Source of the DNA: Lumnitzera littorea
Taxonomy: Eukaryota; Streptophyta; Magnoliopsida; Myrtales; Combretaceae
Assembly: GCA_024138015.1 (NCBI GenBank)
Contig: JAMXBB010000003.1
Location: 15,544,197-15,608,196, forward strand
Length of the DNA stretch: 64,000 bases
Reading direction: 5' to 3'
Shown: positions 12,207 through 23,849 of the stretch, piece by piece
How positions within the stretch are numbered: position 1 is the first letter of the stretch
Layout: every line of letters begins with the position of its first letter
Program-made: the position numbers and the translations under genes
Notes under the pieces: generated by a model
What the model was told of the DNA's origin: nothing
Seen by the model: the letters and a program-made list of their open reading frames with translations, nothing else
The model's database searches: none

Positions 12207-12544
12207 TTGTAAGTATAAGGATTAAGCTAAGAAGGTTAGGAAAATTAAATTAAATTATCAAAATTTACTAATGGGTTTTAACTTGAGAAATAATTTTTTT
12301 TTCCATTTTTGAGCTCGATTTTAATTGCATAAATAATTGAATTTGGATGGATTTTTGGGTGAATTCAAAAATAGCCTATACATAATGCATGATTTCACCA
12401 TTAATTTGATGAAATTATATAATAAAATCAGTTAAAAATGGTCCCTAAATGGCCTGACCAGGGAAGGAGGAAAACTGGATTTCTAGAACAAATCGTGGAA
12501 GAAAAAGAATTGGGGGGTGCAAGTTACATGTGGGGTACGTACTA

Positions 12545-12608
12545 CGACCCATGACCTTTGGTTTTAATGGGATGCTAAACTCAAGTACTTATCCATTAGG
12601 TTGTTAGT
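12545..12608 (-). other. Degraded tRNA-like module in E1 LTR U3
   Basis: On the minus strand, AACAACCTAATGGATAAGTA resembles a tRNA D-arm/A-box, and about 40 bp later GGTCATGGGTCGTAG sits where a B-box would be. It is much weaker than the modules in E3 and E4 but occupies the same place, about 340 bp upstream of the TATA box and in the same orientation. The 5' LTR copy has lost part of it (about 37,430-37,480). Confidence 0.4.
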
Positions 12609-13149
12609 TTATGCCTTATTTATATGTACAATTAAATTGCATATATGGATAAGATCTACGTAGGCTAGATATGAATATAAGCTTAGGCCCAACGACTTTT
12701 TCCTTATTTTATCTAAATTAAAGAATTTATTAAACCATCTAAAAAATTAATTATTTTACGAACTTCTTAAATCCTCTATTTTTTTTTTCTATTTTTTGCG
12801 ACTTTGTAGTTTTTTTTTTGGTAATTTTCTAACTCTTCTATTTTTTTGTATTTTTCTAAATTTCTTATTTTTTTAAATTTTCCTAAATTTTCTATTTTTT
12901 ATATTTTTCATAATTTAGGACCCTTTATTATATTCTAAAAAAATAAAAAAAGAAACAAAAATGAGGTGTTTACAACTGTCCCCTTTTGTAATGAAGTTTG
13001 AGTAAAAACTTTACCATAAAAACAAAAGAGACTATTTTTGTACTAATGGTGAAATTTATTTTAAGAAGCACTACAGTTAGCTAACTATCCTACGCTTAAT
13101 CAATTAGGGATTTGGGTTAAGGGTAAAAGAGAGAGGAAGCGCTCTAAGA

Positions 13150-13890
13150 GCTAATTGAGTGAGTTTAAGAAGTTCTAGTAGCCTAGGAGCTAGTTAAAAA
13201 GATTGGTTTGAAAATTGGTCGTGTCTTTTTGAGCTAGTTAACTTAGGTGGGAGCGTCTCTAAGGGATTAGCAACTCTAAAATTGAAATCGATTTGGAAAA
13301 TCTAGTCGTGCTCTTTTAAGCTAACTAACCTAGGTAGGAGCATCTCTAGGGAACTAGCAACCTTAAGCGGGAATTGATTTGAAAAACCTGGTTGTGCTCT
13401 TTTGAGCTCATTAACCTAGGTAAAATCATTTCTAGAGAACTGACAACCTTAAGCTGGAATTGATTTGAAAAACCTAGTTGTGCTCTATTGAACTCACTAA
13501 TCTAGGTGAGAGCGTTTATAGAGGACTAGTAATCCTAAGTTGAAATTGATTTGGAAAATCTGGTTATGCTCTTCTATGCCTACTAACCTAGGTGGGAGTA
13601 TCTCTAGAGGACTAGCAACTCTAAATTGGAATTGATTTGGAAAACCTAGTGGTGCTACTTTGAGTTAACTAACCTAGGTAGGAGTGTCTTTAGGAGACTA
13701 GCAATTTTAATTTGAAATCGATTTAGAAAACCTAGTTGTGCTCTTCTGAGCTCACTAACCTAGGCGGGAGCATCTTTATGGGACAAATAACCTTAAGTTG
13801 GAATTGATTTGGAAAACCTAGTCGTGTTCTTCTAAACTCACTAACCTAGGCAGAAGCATCTTTCGAGGACTAGCAACCTTTAACTAGAAT
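13150..13890 (-). repeat. 86-bp tandem array in E1 3' UTR (about 8 copies)
   Basis: The landmark AACCTAGG recurs at about 13,239, 13,326, 13,412, 13,499, 13,585, 13,671, 13,757 and 13,843, spacing 86 bp. Units contain GAGCTCACTAACCTAGGTGG, GGACTAGCAACC and GAATTGATTTGGAAAACCTA. Tandem repeats in the hypervariable 3' UTR are a known Ogre/Tat trait and a known source of new satellites. Confidence 0.9.
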
Positions 13891-13894
13891 TGAA

Positions 13895-14220
13895 GAAGTG
13901 CCCTATGGGCTTACTAAAAGAATATCGGTGAAGGAAAGCACCATGTGGACTCGCTAAGAGAACTTGGTGAAGAGAAGCGTCTTATGGGCTTATTATGAGA
14001 ATATTGGTGAGGGAAAGCACCTTATGGGCTCGCTAAGCTAACTTGGTGAAGAGAAGCGCTTTATAGGCTCACTAAGAGAAATTGAATTGAGTCAAAATAG
14101 TGCCTTCAAGGGCTAGCTAAGCACCGAAAGATAGTACAAAAGGCGAGTGCCTTATGGGCTGGCTCAGCATCAAAAGATGATACAGAACATGAGTGCCTTA
14201 TGGGCTAGCTCAAAAGACTG
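13895..14220 (-). repeat. Second and third tandem arrays of E1 3' UTR (39-bp and about 52-bp units)
   Basis: About five 39-bp units (GAAGTGCCCTATGGGCTTAC-like, ending GGTGAAG) occupy 13,895-14,085. They are followed by three units of about 52 bp built on GAGTGCCTTATGGGCTGGCT (14,095-14,220). The units share the CTTATGGGCT word, suggesting descent from one monomer. The spacer 14,221-14,893 to the integrase end has no coding signal. Confidence 0.8.
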
Positions 14221-14893
14221 TTAGGGGAAAGAATTGTAAAATATTGGTCATATAGTCTAAATGTAAATGCAATGTTCAAAAACCAATGTGCTAACATCGT
14301 AGGTGAGTATTTATCTGGTCTTACCGATAATATCTAAATTGTCAAACCTTTTTTTGAAAAGTCCCATCAAAACCAACTAACTCATTCTTTGATCTTTTGT
14401 TGTCAACTTAACTAATCTTGATACGGAGCCTCTGAGACTTCACCAGCTCTTTTGGAGAAATCACGGAAATTAAACCGTTATAGAATGCCACCCAGTATTT
14501 TTGTTTTTTCGAAACTTTCATGAACCGAAACCCTTATTCCCAACTAATAAATGTTTGCTATGGATGATTACTTATTTGGATTTCGCATTTTCTTGAAAAA
14601 TAGACAATAAAAGCTCTCCATCGAGTAGAGTCAATTCGAAATAAAGTATTTTAAAGAGTTTTGTTAATTACCAACATTCTACATCTCACTTTTCAATTGC
14701 TCTCATGTTTTCAGTATATGAGTTCGATTAAATGGAGTAAGAGAGTTGGACCTTTTAATGGAGAAGGTGATGATTCTAATGTCGATAATTGCCAAGGATA
14801 CCAACTTTGCTTATAGAGAATGAAAATTAGACTACAATAACATTTAAGATGATTGACATTCTTGAGTTTTGAGTAAAAATTTCCATTGACTTT

Positions 14894-16130
14894 TCATGGA
14901 TAATACGACTTTATAGCGTCAGCATTTATAGGGTTTCTCAATTCTAGACCATCCATTCGAGACGAAATTAAAGCCCCTTTTGGTAATACTTGCTTCATGA
15001 TATAAGGGCCTTCGTAATTGGGAGCAAATTTTCCTCTGGAATCTTGTGCATTGGGGAGAGCGTTTCTCAATACCATATCACCCTCTTTAATGTTCTAGGG
15101 TCATACCCTTTTGTTTGTTGGAAGCTTGAGCCATTCTTTGTTGGTAACATTGATTATAACATAGGGTTGTCAATCTTCTCTCATCAATCAAATTTAGCTG
15201 CTCGATGCATTTCTTTACTTAATCAGCTTCGTCCAACACGTCTAATAGTTCTCTAAGAGACGAGGTCTCAACCTTTGTTAGTAATACTGCTTCCGTGCCA
15301 TATACCAAAGAGCAGGGTGTTGCCCTAATCGACATCCTAATGGAAGTTCGATAAGCCATAAGTGTGAATGGAAACATCTCATGCCAATCTTTGTATGTAA
15401 TAGCCATTTTCTCGATTATCCTTTTAAGGTTTTTATTGGCTACTTTAGCGGCTTCATTCATCTGGGGTCGATAAAGAGTAGAGTTTTTGTAAATGATTCT
15501 GAATTGTTGGCACAACTCCGACATAAGCTTATTGTTGAGATTAGTGCCATTGTTAGTGATGATCATCTTTAGGGCCCTATATTGAGCTAATATATCTCTT
15601 TTGATGAACTTAACTACAACCCTTTAGTAACATTTGAATAGGATGAGGCTTCAACACATTTGCTAAAGTAGTTAACGATAACTAGTATAAAGTAATGCTC
15701 ATTAGATGCTTTTAGAGTAATTGGGGTGATGATATCTATTCCCTACATTAAAAAAGGCTATGGCGTCGAGAGTATATGTAATTCTTAAAGCGGAGCGTTT
15801 ATCTTATTTGCATAAACTTGACATAAGTGACAATGCTTGATGTGTTTAATGCAATCGCTTTCCATTGTTGACCAGTAATAACTTAACCTTATAATTTTCT
15901 TAGCCAACATGTAATTGTTCATATGAAGGCTACATACTCCTTCGTGTCCTTCTTTCATCAAAATCTCGGCCTCCTTATCGTCAACACACCTTAAAAGTGT
16001 ACCGTCAAAAGATCGTCGGTACAAAGTGGTCTCGCTTACTAAGAATTGAGTAGCCAATCTCTCGATTGTCCTTTTGTCCTTTTTCTCGGCCTCTTTAAGG
16101 TATGTGCCTTGTTGTAGGAACATTTTAATA
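14894..16130 (-). pseudogene. E1 integrase, broken, two catalytic residues replaced
   Basis: Three pieces on the minus strand, in order. 16,123-15,785 has the zinc-binding HHCC domain (GHEGVCSLH...HCHLC). About 15,755-15,640 has the start of the core (GIDIITPI...YFILVIVNYF). 15,566-15,219 has the rest of the core, and 15,076-14,894 the C-terminal domain (GKFAPNYEGPYIMKQVLP...NADAIKSYYP). In the core, the second catalytic Asp reads Asn (IITNNG, codon 15,554-15,552) and the catalytic Glu reads Lys (AAKVANK, codon 15,446-15,444). The spacing between them is the normal 35 residues, so the alignment is secure. Both are G-to-A changes on the coding strand. Stops and frame changes separate the pieces. 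This protein would have joined cDNA to the host chromosome; it cannot do so now. Confidence 0.88.
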
Positions 16131-16199
16131 TTATGGTAACATGGCTTTTTATCCTCTGTATCTTCAATTGCACAGAAGGCAAAGTTGTCTTCAATTTCA

Positions 16200-16620
16200 A
16201 TAGTAAGGGGCTAAATCTCTACTTCACCGGATGTTTGGATTATAGATGTTAGAGTGGCTAAGGCATCGACAAATTGATCCTGAGTTTTTGGTATGTGATT
16301 GAAGGTGATTCCTTCAAATTTCTTCATTAGTTCAGTTAAGTACTAATGATAAGGTACTAGTTTAAAATCTTTCATCTTGTATTCTCTTTGAGCTTAACTG
16401 ATAATGAGTGAAGAATCCTCATATATTTCTAATTCTTGAATATCTTTATTTAGGGCCATTTTGAGTCCCATAATGTATGCTTCGTACTCAGCAATATTAT
16501 TGGTGTATGGGAATACGAGTTTTATAGCTACAGCGTATTGTGTACCTTTAAGAGATATTAGTATTGCCCCAATTCCACATCCAGATACGTTAGCTGCCTC
16601 ATTGAAGAACATCTTCCATT
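16200..16620 (-). pseudogene. E1 second (archaeal-type) RNase H domain, broken
   Basis: The minus-strand frame at 16,612-16,394 reads FNEAANVSGCGIGAILIS, then NNIAEYEAYIMGLKMAL and LEIYEDSSLII. The pattern of acidic position with GxGxxL, then AEYEA..GL, then DS.L is that of the extra RNase H found after the normal one in Tat-lineage elements. In intact members the first motif reads F-D-G-A-S/A; here Asn-Glu stands at that position, so the first catalytic Asp appears shifted or lost. It lies between the retroviral-type RNase H and the integrase, as expected. Confidence 0.8.
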
Positions 16621-16749
16621 TTGGTGGTTCATCATGTTCTCCTTTATCAAAACTTTCTTTAGTTGCTAAGATATCTTCATCGGGGAAATTGACTCGTACC
16701 TCTTTAGGGATATTATTAGAGGGATTCTCTACTAACTGATTTGCTAGAG

Positions 16750-17210
16750 CTTAGCCCTTGACTAAATTTTGGTTCACGTATGTAATGTCGAACTCTGACA
16801 GTAACATTTGCCACTTTGAAATTCTACCAATTAAGGCCGGTTTGTCCGCTAAGTACTTCAGGGGAATGTGTTGAGTTAGCAATTCAACCTTGTAGTAGAG
16901 TGTGTATTGTTTGAGCCGATGCATTACTCAAACTAAAGCACAGTAGGTTCTTTTAATTTCCGAGTATTTTTGTTCCCCTTTAGTAAATTTCTTACTCAAG
17001 TAATATATAGCCCGTTCTTTTCCTTCTTCGTCCTTTTGGCTGAGCATACACCCCATGGATTTTGGTGATATTGTCAAGTATAGAAATAAAGGCTTCCTAA
17101 GTTTAGGAGTTATCAAAATTGGAGGGTTCGTGAGGTACTCCTTGATCGTTGTAAAGGCTTGCTCACATTCTTCATCCTAGTTTATCTTGGTGTTTTTTTT
17201 TTTTTAAATA
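16750..17210 (-). pseudogene. E1 RNase H (retrotransposon type), broken
   Basis: The minus-strand frame at 17,116-16,928 reads KPLFLYLTISPKSMGCMLSQ, then KERAIYYLSKKFTKGEQKYS, the start of the RNase H tethered to Ty3/gypsy RT. It then stops, and weaker similarity (leading toward LKYFADKPALIGRISKWQ) continues to about 16,800. It would degrade the RNA strand of the RNA:DNA hybrid. Confidence 0.8.
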
Positions 17211-17269
17211 ACTTAAACAAGGGATAACATTTATTTATGAGTTGAGATATGAACTAAGCTATAAAGCTC

Positions 17270-18050
17270 AAACAGCTTAACTAGCCCCTGACTTCTTTGA
17301 GTATGCGTAGAGGGGCAAGTCGACTGTTGCTTTGGCTTCATCAAGGTCCATTTCGACGTCCCTTTGGCTAATTATGAAACCCAATAATTTCCCTGAAATC
17401 ACTTCGAAGGTACACTTCTCTGGTTTGAGCTTCAACTGGAATTTTCTCAACCTATCAAACAATCTTCTCAAGTTACCTACATGATTTTCTCCTTCCTTAG
17501 ACTTTGTAATCATATCATCAACATATACCTAAACTTCATTGTGCATCATGTCATGAAAGATTACAACCATGGCTTTTTAGTAAGTTTCCTCGACATTTTT
17601 AAGTCCAAAGGCATTACTTTATAGCAAAATGTGCCCCAAGTTATAATAAATGTTGTCTTGGCTTTATCTTCTTCGGATATTTAGATTTGATTATATTTGT
17701 AGAAGCCATCTATGAATGAGAAAAGATAGTTTCCGGCTGTGTTATCGACCAAGACATTAATATGGGGCAAAGGGAAATTATCTTTAGGGGTTGCTTAATT
17801 GAGGTCTCAAAAATCCATGTATACTTTGACTTTTTCGTTCTTCTTCATTACTGGCATGATGTTAGCTACTTACTTAGGATAATTAGATACCTTGATGAAA
17901 CTGACCTTCAATAACTTTCTGACTTCTTCCTTAATTTTCAATAAGACATCCGGTCGGAACCTTCTTAGCTTCTATTTCTTAGGTTTGACATCTTCTTGTT
18001 TGGGGAAGCGGTGGACCACGATTGATGGATCTAATTTGAGCATAAGCATA
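17270..18050 (-). pseudogene. E1 reverse transcriptase, broken
   Basis: Minus-strand RT motifs in order: PDVLLKIKEEVRKLLKVSFI (about 17,955-17,895), VANIMPVMKKNEKVKVYMDF (about 17,872-17,812), FPLPHINVLVDNTAG and FSFIDGF (about 17,785-17,700), TTFIT.WGTFC and VMPLDLKN, then VYVDDMI at 17,527-17,507, then LRRLFDRLRKFQLKLKPEKC and GKLLGFIISQRDVE (17,470-17,330). The active-site Asp pair of YVDD is intact, but stop codons fall within the domain, one immediately before VYVDD. A poly-T run near 17,197-17,206 marks a small insertion just after the domain. Confidence 0.88.
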
Positions 18051-18947
18051 TCTTTATAAGACTATGCAAATAGATCTTGGTATACAGACAGTAGTACTGT
18101 CATTTTTGCCTTTTATTCTTCTTTCAAATTCCCTCCAATTTTCAATATTTTGAGGTTATTATCAGTCCCAACGTTAACTATCTCAGTTGGCTCGTCAATG
18201 TAAATTTTACTCATTTCATGTCTTTGCTAGTTTTGTTGCACATCACACTCGTCATTGACATCACTCTCGACAACTAACCCAGTAGGGTTAGAAATGATAT
18301 TAATACTTTCATCACCTATCTATACGAGGTATCCATAACCTTTATTCAAAACATTATATCTGGGCAAAAATTATGTAAGGGAAAAAGTGTAAGGAAGGAG
18401 TGAAGAGAAGGAAGACTGATTCTTATCTAGGAGAAATTCTTTTGAGTAAAATATTATAGAATAAAGGTAATTATTACAAAACTTTGTAAAACACTAAACT
18501 GTGATTCATTCTTTACCCTAGATAAGACTTATTGCTATTTATAGGGATGGAGAACCAATTATTTAGGTATTGGGACATGTAGGACATGCCTGTTATTTTA
18601 TTTTTGTTGGAGGTGTCCCATTTGGCAGGCTTTGAAGTTTGGACATTAGCTCGGATAAAAGTTTCTGATAATGGTGGGAAGGTCATCGAGGCTTGATACA
18701 ATTTGTCATCGCTTTTGCCCCTCGCTTGCATATTTCGCAACTCATCTGCTGGAGTTAGGATGTAACTGAGCCTATAGATACTAACTTGGCCTTCTTTAAA
18801 TTAAAGCCTCTCATTTTTCTTTCGATTAGTGACCATACATACTTTTTTAAACATTTGGAGCCCAAAGTCCTCTTGCTTCTTAGTGCCAATGTAGGGTAGG
18901 GCTGTTTCTTTATATATTTCGTAATCTTGATCACCTAGAATCGTTAT
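18051..18947 (-). other. E1 protease-RT spacer, left of the E2 insertion
   Basis: Low-complexity remains of the pol region upstream of RT, with readable but stop-containing frames (for example GYGYLV.IGDESINIISNPTGL at about 18,340-18,270). In Ogre elements an intron lies between protease and RT, so some of this may be former intron; that is inference. The GTTAT at 18,943-18,947 is the left target duplication of E2. Confidence 0.5.
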
Positions 18948-21077
18948 TGTAGATATCTCATTTTTTTCCATTTCATTTTAGTATTTTTTATTGGGTTAGG
19001 TTAAAGAAAAAGAAAAAAATGAAATTAAAAAAATATAATAAAAAAATAAAGTATCAAGTTGTAACGAGTGGAGTCAAGTCGTAGCGAGTCGAGTTAAGTC
19101 ATAGTGAGTCCAGTTAAGTCGAGTCGAGTCGAGTCAAGTCAAGTCATTTAAGGTTGAATTAGATAATGGTAAATATTTAATTTAATGAATTCTAAGTAGT
19201 TAAAGGATCGGGCTTCATTAAGATATTTTAGTTCGGTTCGATATAAAGTGAATTTTTATCTAATTTATATTGAGCTAAAATAAACCTAAGGTTAATTAAA
19301 TGGATTATTGGGTTAAATTAAGTTGGACCGATACAGGCTCAAAAATAGAAAGCCTAAATCAAAATATGATTTCTAGAATCTTCAATGAATCTTCAATAAA
19401 TCCAAAATTGGATATGATTATATCTTCCGTATTTGAGATTTGTTATCATATCTTTCGTATTTAGGATTTGTTAGGATTAAATTTATATAAAAAAAAGATT
19501 TGATTATGTGGCTTATAAATAGGAATGCGAAAATAACGTTTTGGGACATTTTTCATTCACCCAAACTCCATAAACACGAACATTATACATGCCCACAATC
19601 TTCAACCCACACTTGCGCATGAAACATACAGCCGTTCCTCCTTCACACTTGTCACATAGTCGTCCCTTGCACTGACTCACCATTGCCTACACAGCATACA
19701 ACCCTCACCCGACAATAACACACATGCCATCACTCACACACCAACATAGAACACATACACACACTCGGTCACTCGCATGCTATCACTCACTCATCAACAC
19801 ATTCACACACCCACACACTCGGTTACTAACATATAACACATACATACATTCGATTACTCGTACGCACGTCACTCAATGCACTTACGCACTACACGTCACT
19901 CACTACACTTACGTACTGCATGTCACACACATACAGATCACATGTTTACACACACATCTTGGACACGTTCAATCCTACATACCATCATTATTGTCGCACA
20001 CGAGCATGTCATACATTAGTGTTGCATACGATCAGATTTCACTGTTGCCGTACATGTATCAAGTACGCAAATATAGTCTACAAGATCACGATGATCAATA
20101 CGAACACGTCGATCAAGTGTAACTCGATTTTTTAAGGTAATAAAAATTATTTTCTTTAATTATTTATTTATTTTTCAGTTAAATAAGTATTTATTTTACT
20201 AATTTGTTTTTTTAAATGTAGGTTTTTTGTTATTTTTTAATTGTTATATCATTTGTTATATTTTTCTAGATAATTGTCAATTTTTTTGATAATTTAGTTA
20301 AACTACCTTTTTGAAAAATCGTGTATCTTTTCTCTAAGATCTGTATCTTTGGATTTAGATATGTATCTTAGTATATCTTGCATATAGGATTTAGAAAAGA
20401 TATTTTTTTTTTGTCATGTAGTGATTTTTTAAAATAATATAAAAAAACTTAATTGGAGTTTTTAAAAAGATTTAGTTAGTTAGGTTTTTTAAAATAGATT
20501 CGTGAAATTAGATTTTTTTTTTAAAAAATAATAATAGATTGTTAAAAAGCGTAAACCTAGCTTAAATTTCAAATGAAAAAATCCACCCACTAATTTTTTT
20601 TTTAAAAAGAATTATATTGGTTTGATCTTGACTAGCAGGTATGTAGGTACTTCTAAGGCAAACGTATAAAAAAATAAAAAAAAATTCTTTTTCTTGAAAA
20701 TTCGTAATAAAAAATCATTTTAGTTATATTTTTGCATGTTTGTACATATTTTAATATTTTATAAAAATTATGAAAAAGCCCATTAATTTTTTTATTTTTA
20801 TATGGTGACTTAGTTTTAATATATTAGCCCTCGAACTTAGTGTTTTTGGTTAGTTTTCTAAAATTATTTTTTAGAGAATCCGCAGATTAGTGGTCAAATT
20901 AGGGTTTTCTGAAAACCTTAATTTTATTTTTTACCAGTTTAATTGGTTGGTGACTCTAATTTTTTAAAAATATTTTTTCAAGACAATTTTTTAAAGAAAA
21001 AATATTTTCTTAATTTAATGTAAGTTTGTTGAACTTAATATAAGTTAAATTAAAGAAAACCAAAATATGACTCTACA
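18948..21077 (+). repeat. E2 5' LTR (2130 bp)
   Basis: Runs TGTAGATATC...CTCTACA. It contains a GTCGAGTC/GTCAAGTC pentamer-based array (about 19,065-19,145), a TATA box, and an imperfect CACTCACACAC/CGGTCACTCGCA repeat-rich stretch (about 19,680-19,960). The array has more units than in the 3' LTR. Open frames inside the CAC-rich stretch are incidental. Confidence 0.9.
19514..19521 (+). promoter_or_regulatory. TATA box of E2 5' LTR
   Basis: TATAAATA in GGCTTATAAATAGG; the matching position in the 3' LTR is 26,689-26,696. It is followed about 45 bp later by CA-rich sequence that probably begins R. Confidence 0.75.
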
Positions 21078-21080
21078 GAA

Positions 21081-21100
21081 TTGGTGACTCAACTGGGAAA
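21081..21100 (+). other. E2 primer binding site
   Basis: TTGGTGACTCAACTGGGAAA begins 3 bp after the LTR. It is a diverged form of the TTGGCGACTCCACTGGGG-type site, complementary to tRNA-Arg, used by Tat/Ogre elements. Confidence 0.8.
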
Positions 21101-22640
21101 GCTTGGTGGACTAGCCATATAAAAATTAAAAAAATAATTGACAGGCTTTTCATAATATTTTTCTTTTATTGTATTATAGATACTAACTAGTTTTTAGTAA
21201 TGTAGGCCTTAAGAAAAACCTGGTCTAATGGGCTTGTATTGGAGATATAGGGGGTTTTATTTATTAATAATCATTTACATGCTTAGATGTGATCGAACTA
21301 GTCTACCTTAGGAACTTAAGACATGTCACCATTGTGTAACTCTTAGGTCGTTGGAGTTTTTACCCCCACCAGGCGATCATAGGCGAGTCAACTCAGGCTT
21401 CGATATAGCCTCACTAGGTTTTTTTTTAGAAATCTTTGAAGCTACAGAGCTTAAGACCTATAGATTCTACCCTCCTGCATCATTCTTTTTAAAAAAAGGA
21501 TAGTCATTTTCAAATTATTGGAAAAACTTAATTAATCCATGGTCGATTCGGAGTTCTTTTTCAAAAAGCGAAATTAAAAAATCAGTAACCTTTATATATA
21601 AGTATTTACGAGCTTCATTTCTTTTTAAATCTTATTTCAAATTTACTTATCTATAAGGATACTCTTTAACCGCGAGTTCATAATAATTCATATAATTAAT
21701 TAATTACTGACCCTCATTGCATTGTACGCATGTGTGGCATATTACATCACATTTATTTTATATTTTTAATTTGTATATTTGTTTGTATATGCTATCTTTT
21801 GTAATATATATGAGTTTTGTAGGTTTTGTTTTATTTCATGAGTAATAGGTATTTAATATAGAAGGCTCAAAATCATTAGTATTTCCTTTGTACCATAATG
21901 TGCCAACATTAAAAAAAAAAGGAAAAATTTTTGTATTAATTTGTAAATTTTTTTGGGGCATGTAATTATGGAAGTTAGCTATGGTCAAAGTTATTATGGA
22001 ACTGTTATTTTTTTCAATGTTTTTATTTTTTTTTAAAAAAGAAATTTCAAAATGATATTTTATGATAAAAAATCAGTTTCATAATAATTATTTACTTAGT
22101 CGATTTCTATTGCAATGCCCTATATATACCATACTGTTAGGAATTAACAAAATAAAAAAAATTAAAAAAATAGAGAAAAAAGATTTAGCTATTAGATTTC
22201 CATTGTAAATTATTTTCTATCTTAAGGTCATTAATCTCGTAAGTGTCTAAGTCATCATTCTTCGTGTTTATTTATTAAGTTGTAATGATGTTGATAAAGT
22301 TTTCTCCATGAGTCGTTATCATTATGTTATTTTTTAATGAGTTTATCATTATAAATTAATTTTCGCTTCTCTATATCATTCTTGAAATATAATCATCATC
22401 CTATGTCTTCAGTTGTTAGTCCCAATGCTTCCATTTTTATTTTAACCTTCTGTCTATATAATAAGTTTAGATTGTTAATGTCAATATTAGGCTATTTGTA
22501 ACATAAAATCAATATTGATTTTTTCAATAAAAGTTTTCAAAAAAAAAAAAAAGAGAAAGTTTTTTAAAATTAAAAAATTGATTTTTTTTTTAAAGAGAGG
22601 AATACAGCATTGCTAACAAGAAGGGATTCTTACAGGATTT
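21101..22640 (+). other. E2 untranslated leader
   Basis: Non-coding. 21,280-21,430 (GTGATCGAACTAG...CCATTGTGTAACTCTTAGG) corresponds to 52,165-52,330 of E3 and, more weakly, to 32,770-32,880 (minus) of E1. It is therefore a conserved leader block of this group. Confidence 0.6.
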
Positions 22641-22646
22641 GAAAGA

Positions 22647-23600
22647 TTGCCTTTTAAAGTGGTTTGGCTTAATTTGAAGCTCATAATCACTCATTTGAAA
22701 ACCAAGATGTTTAAAGCTCTTGAACAGAGAATAACCATAGTAGAAAGAGTCTTAGCTAGCACGTTGAGCAAGTCGAGACCATGGCCCATACCTAATCCTA
22801 AGGGCCTATTGACACATCATCTTAGTTAGACGATTTTAAAGAGTTGCAGGTTTTATAAGCTTATTATCAACATGATATAAGGTTTGGAAAAAATGCTAGA
22901 GACAAATTTGAATGGTCAAGCTCGGGGGGCATGTTACTGTTAGGGTTTGGAAAAAAAGGTTGTTGCCTTAGAAGAAAAGTTAGTGAAGTTAGAAGAAAAA
23001 CTTGTGGGTTTAGAAATGGTAATGGGTTATGTGCTCAAGCAGCTCGAACACTCGACTCCTATTACGGGTAAGGTGTTACAAACCAAGTATGAGGGTGATT
23101 TAGGGAAAGAGAAGTCATAAATGAATGTACCAATTGGAAAAGCTTGGATCAAAACAAGCTTGTCCTCAATAAGAGGAGACGACTTACAAAATTCAAGATT
23201 ACAATGGCTTAATTGTTTAAGCAAATTGAGAGATGTAGGATAATTGGCATGTGAAAACCTAACAAAGAAATACAAGCTAAGGGATCATGACCTTAACAAA
23301 TGATGTGAATATCATGTAGGCTAGGTGGGGCATACCATAGAAGACTGCTAGAAATTGAAGCATCAAGTGTAAAACTTGATTGATACTAAGGTTATCTAAC
23401 CAAATTTTCTAGAGACTGATGGGTCTATAGGTAATGGTATCCCTAATCCAAGGGCATCTAATAGAAAACCTCCAACATTAGGTATTAAGGTTTACTATTA
23501 CCATCTGACTAGGTGGCTCACTATTTGAAGCAATTGGGCATATCTTTAAAAGATCAATTCAAATAAATGGGCCAAGTTTGAAGAAATGGGGGCAAGAAGT
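22647..23600 (+). pseudogene. E2 gag remnant with coiled coil and zinc-finger-like motif
   Basis: Plus-strand fragments in changing frames: FKALEQRITIVERVL (about 22,705-22,750), a heptad-rich coiled coil KKVVALEEKLVKLEEKLVGL (about 22,955-23,015), and CEYHVG..GHTIEDC.KLKHQV (about 23,305-23,372). The last matches the C..H...GH....C motif followed by LK.KV.DLID seen in Tat gag. Several stops interrupt it. The main capsid part seen in E1 gag is absent. Confidence 0.65.
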
Positions 23601-23849
23601 GGGAAGGAGTTTTAGTTCTTGTACTTATTTCTTTTTAGAATAATCTTTCACTTTAGAGATAAGATTTATTTAAATAAAATGTTTTTCTTGTGCATTTTGT
23701 TTTTCTATGATGTGCACTTAGCTAAGTTTGATAGGGCCATGTCATTGGTCCTTCATTAATGAAATACTTCGTGCATGACTTGGAACGAGCGAAGAAGGAT
23801 AAAGTAAATATGAACTCGGAACATAACATTTTCCACCTAAGGGAATGGT

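Larger units (their letters stand above)
11048..12974 (-). repeat. E1 3' LTR (1927 bp)
   Basis: Matches 33,080-34,431 plus 37,280-37,882 along its length, including a GGGATCAAACGTACGTAATT word, the A/T-rich tracts and the terminal AAGGTGTTTACA-type end. It carries a TATA box (12,199-12,206, minus) and a tRNA-like module (12,545-12,608). The adjoining CAAAAGGGGACAGT (minus strand, 12,975-12,988) is the polypurine tract. Confidence 0.9.

Noticed and set aside
15640..15755. A third lost integrase catalytic residue (Asp to Asn in VNYF)
   Set aside because: That position is conserved but the first catalytic Asp is the one in the preceding GIDII segment, which is kept.
19724..20135. 132-codon and 71-codon His/Thr-rich frames
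   Set aside because: Produced by the CACTCACA-type repeat in the E2 LTR; the frame is not kept in the 3' LTR copy.
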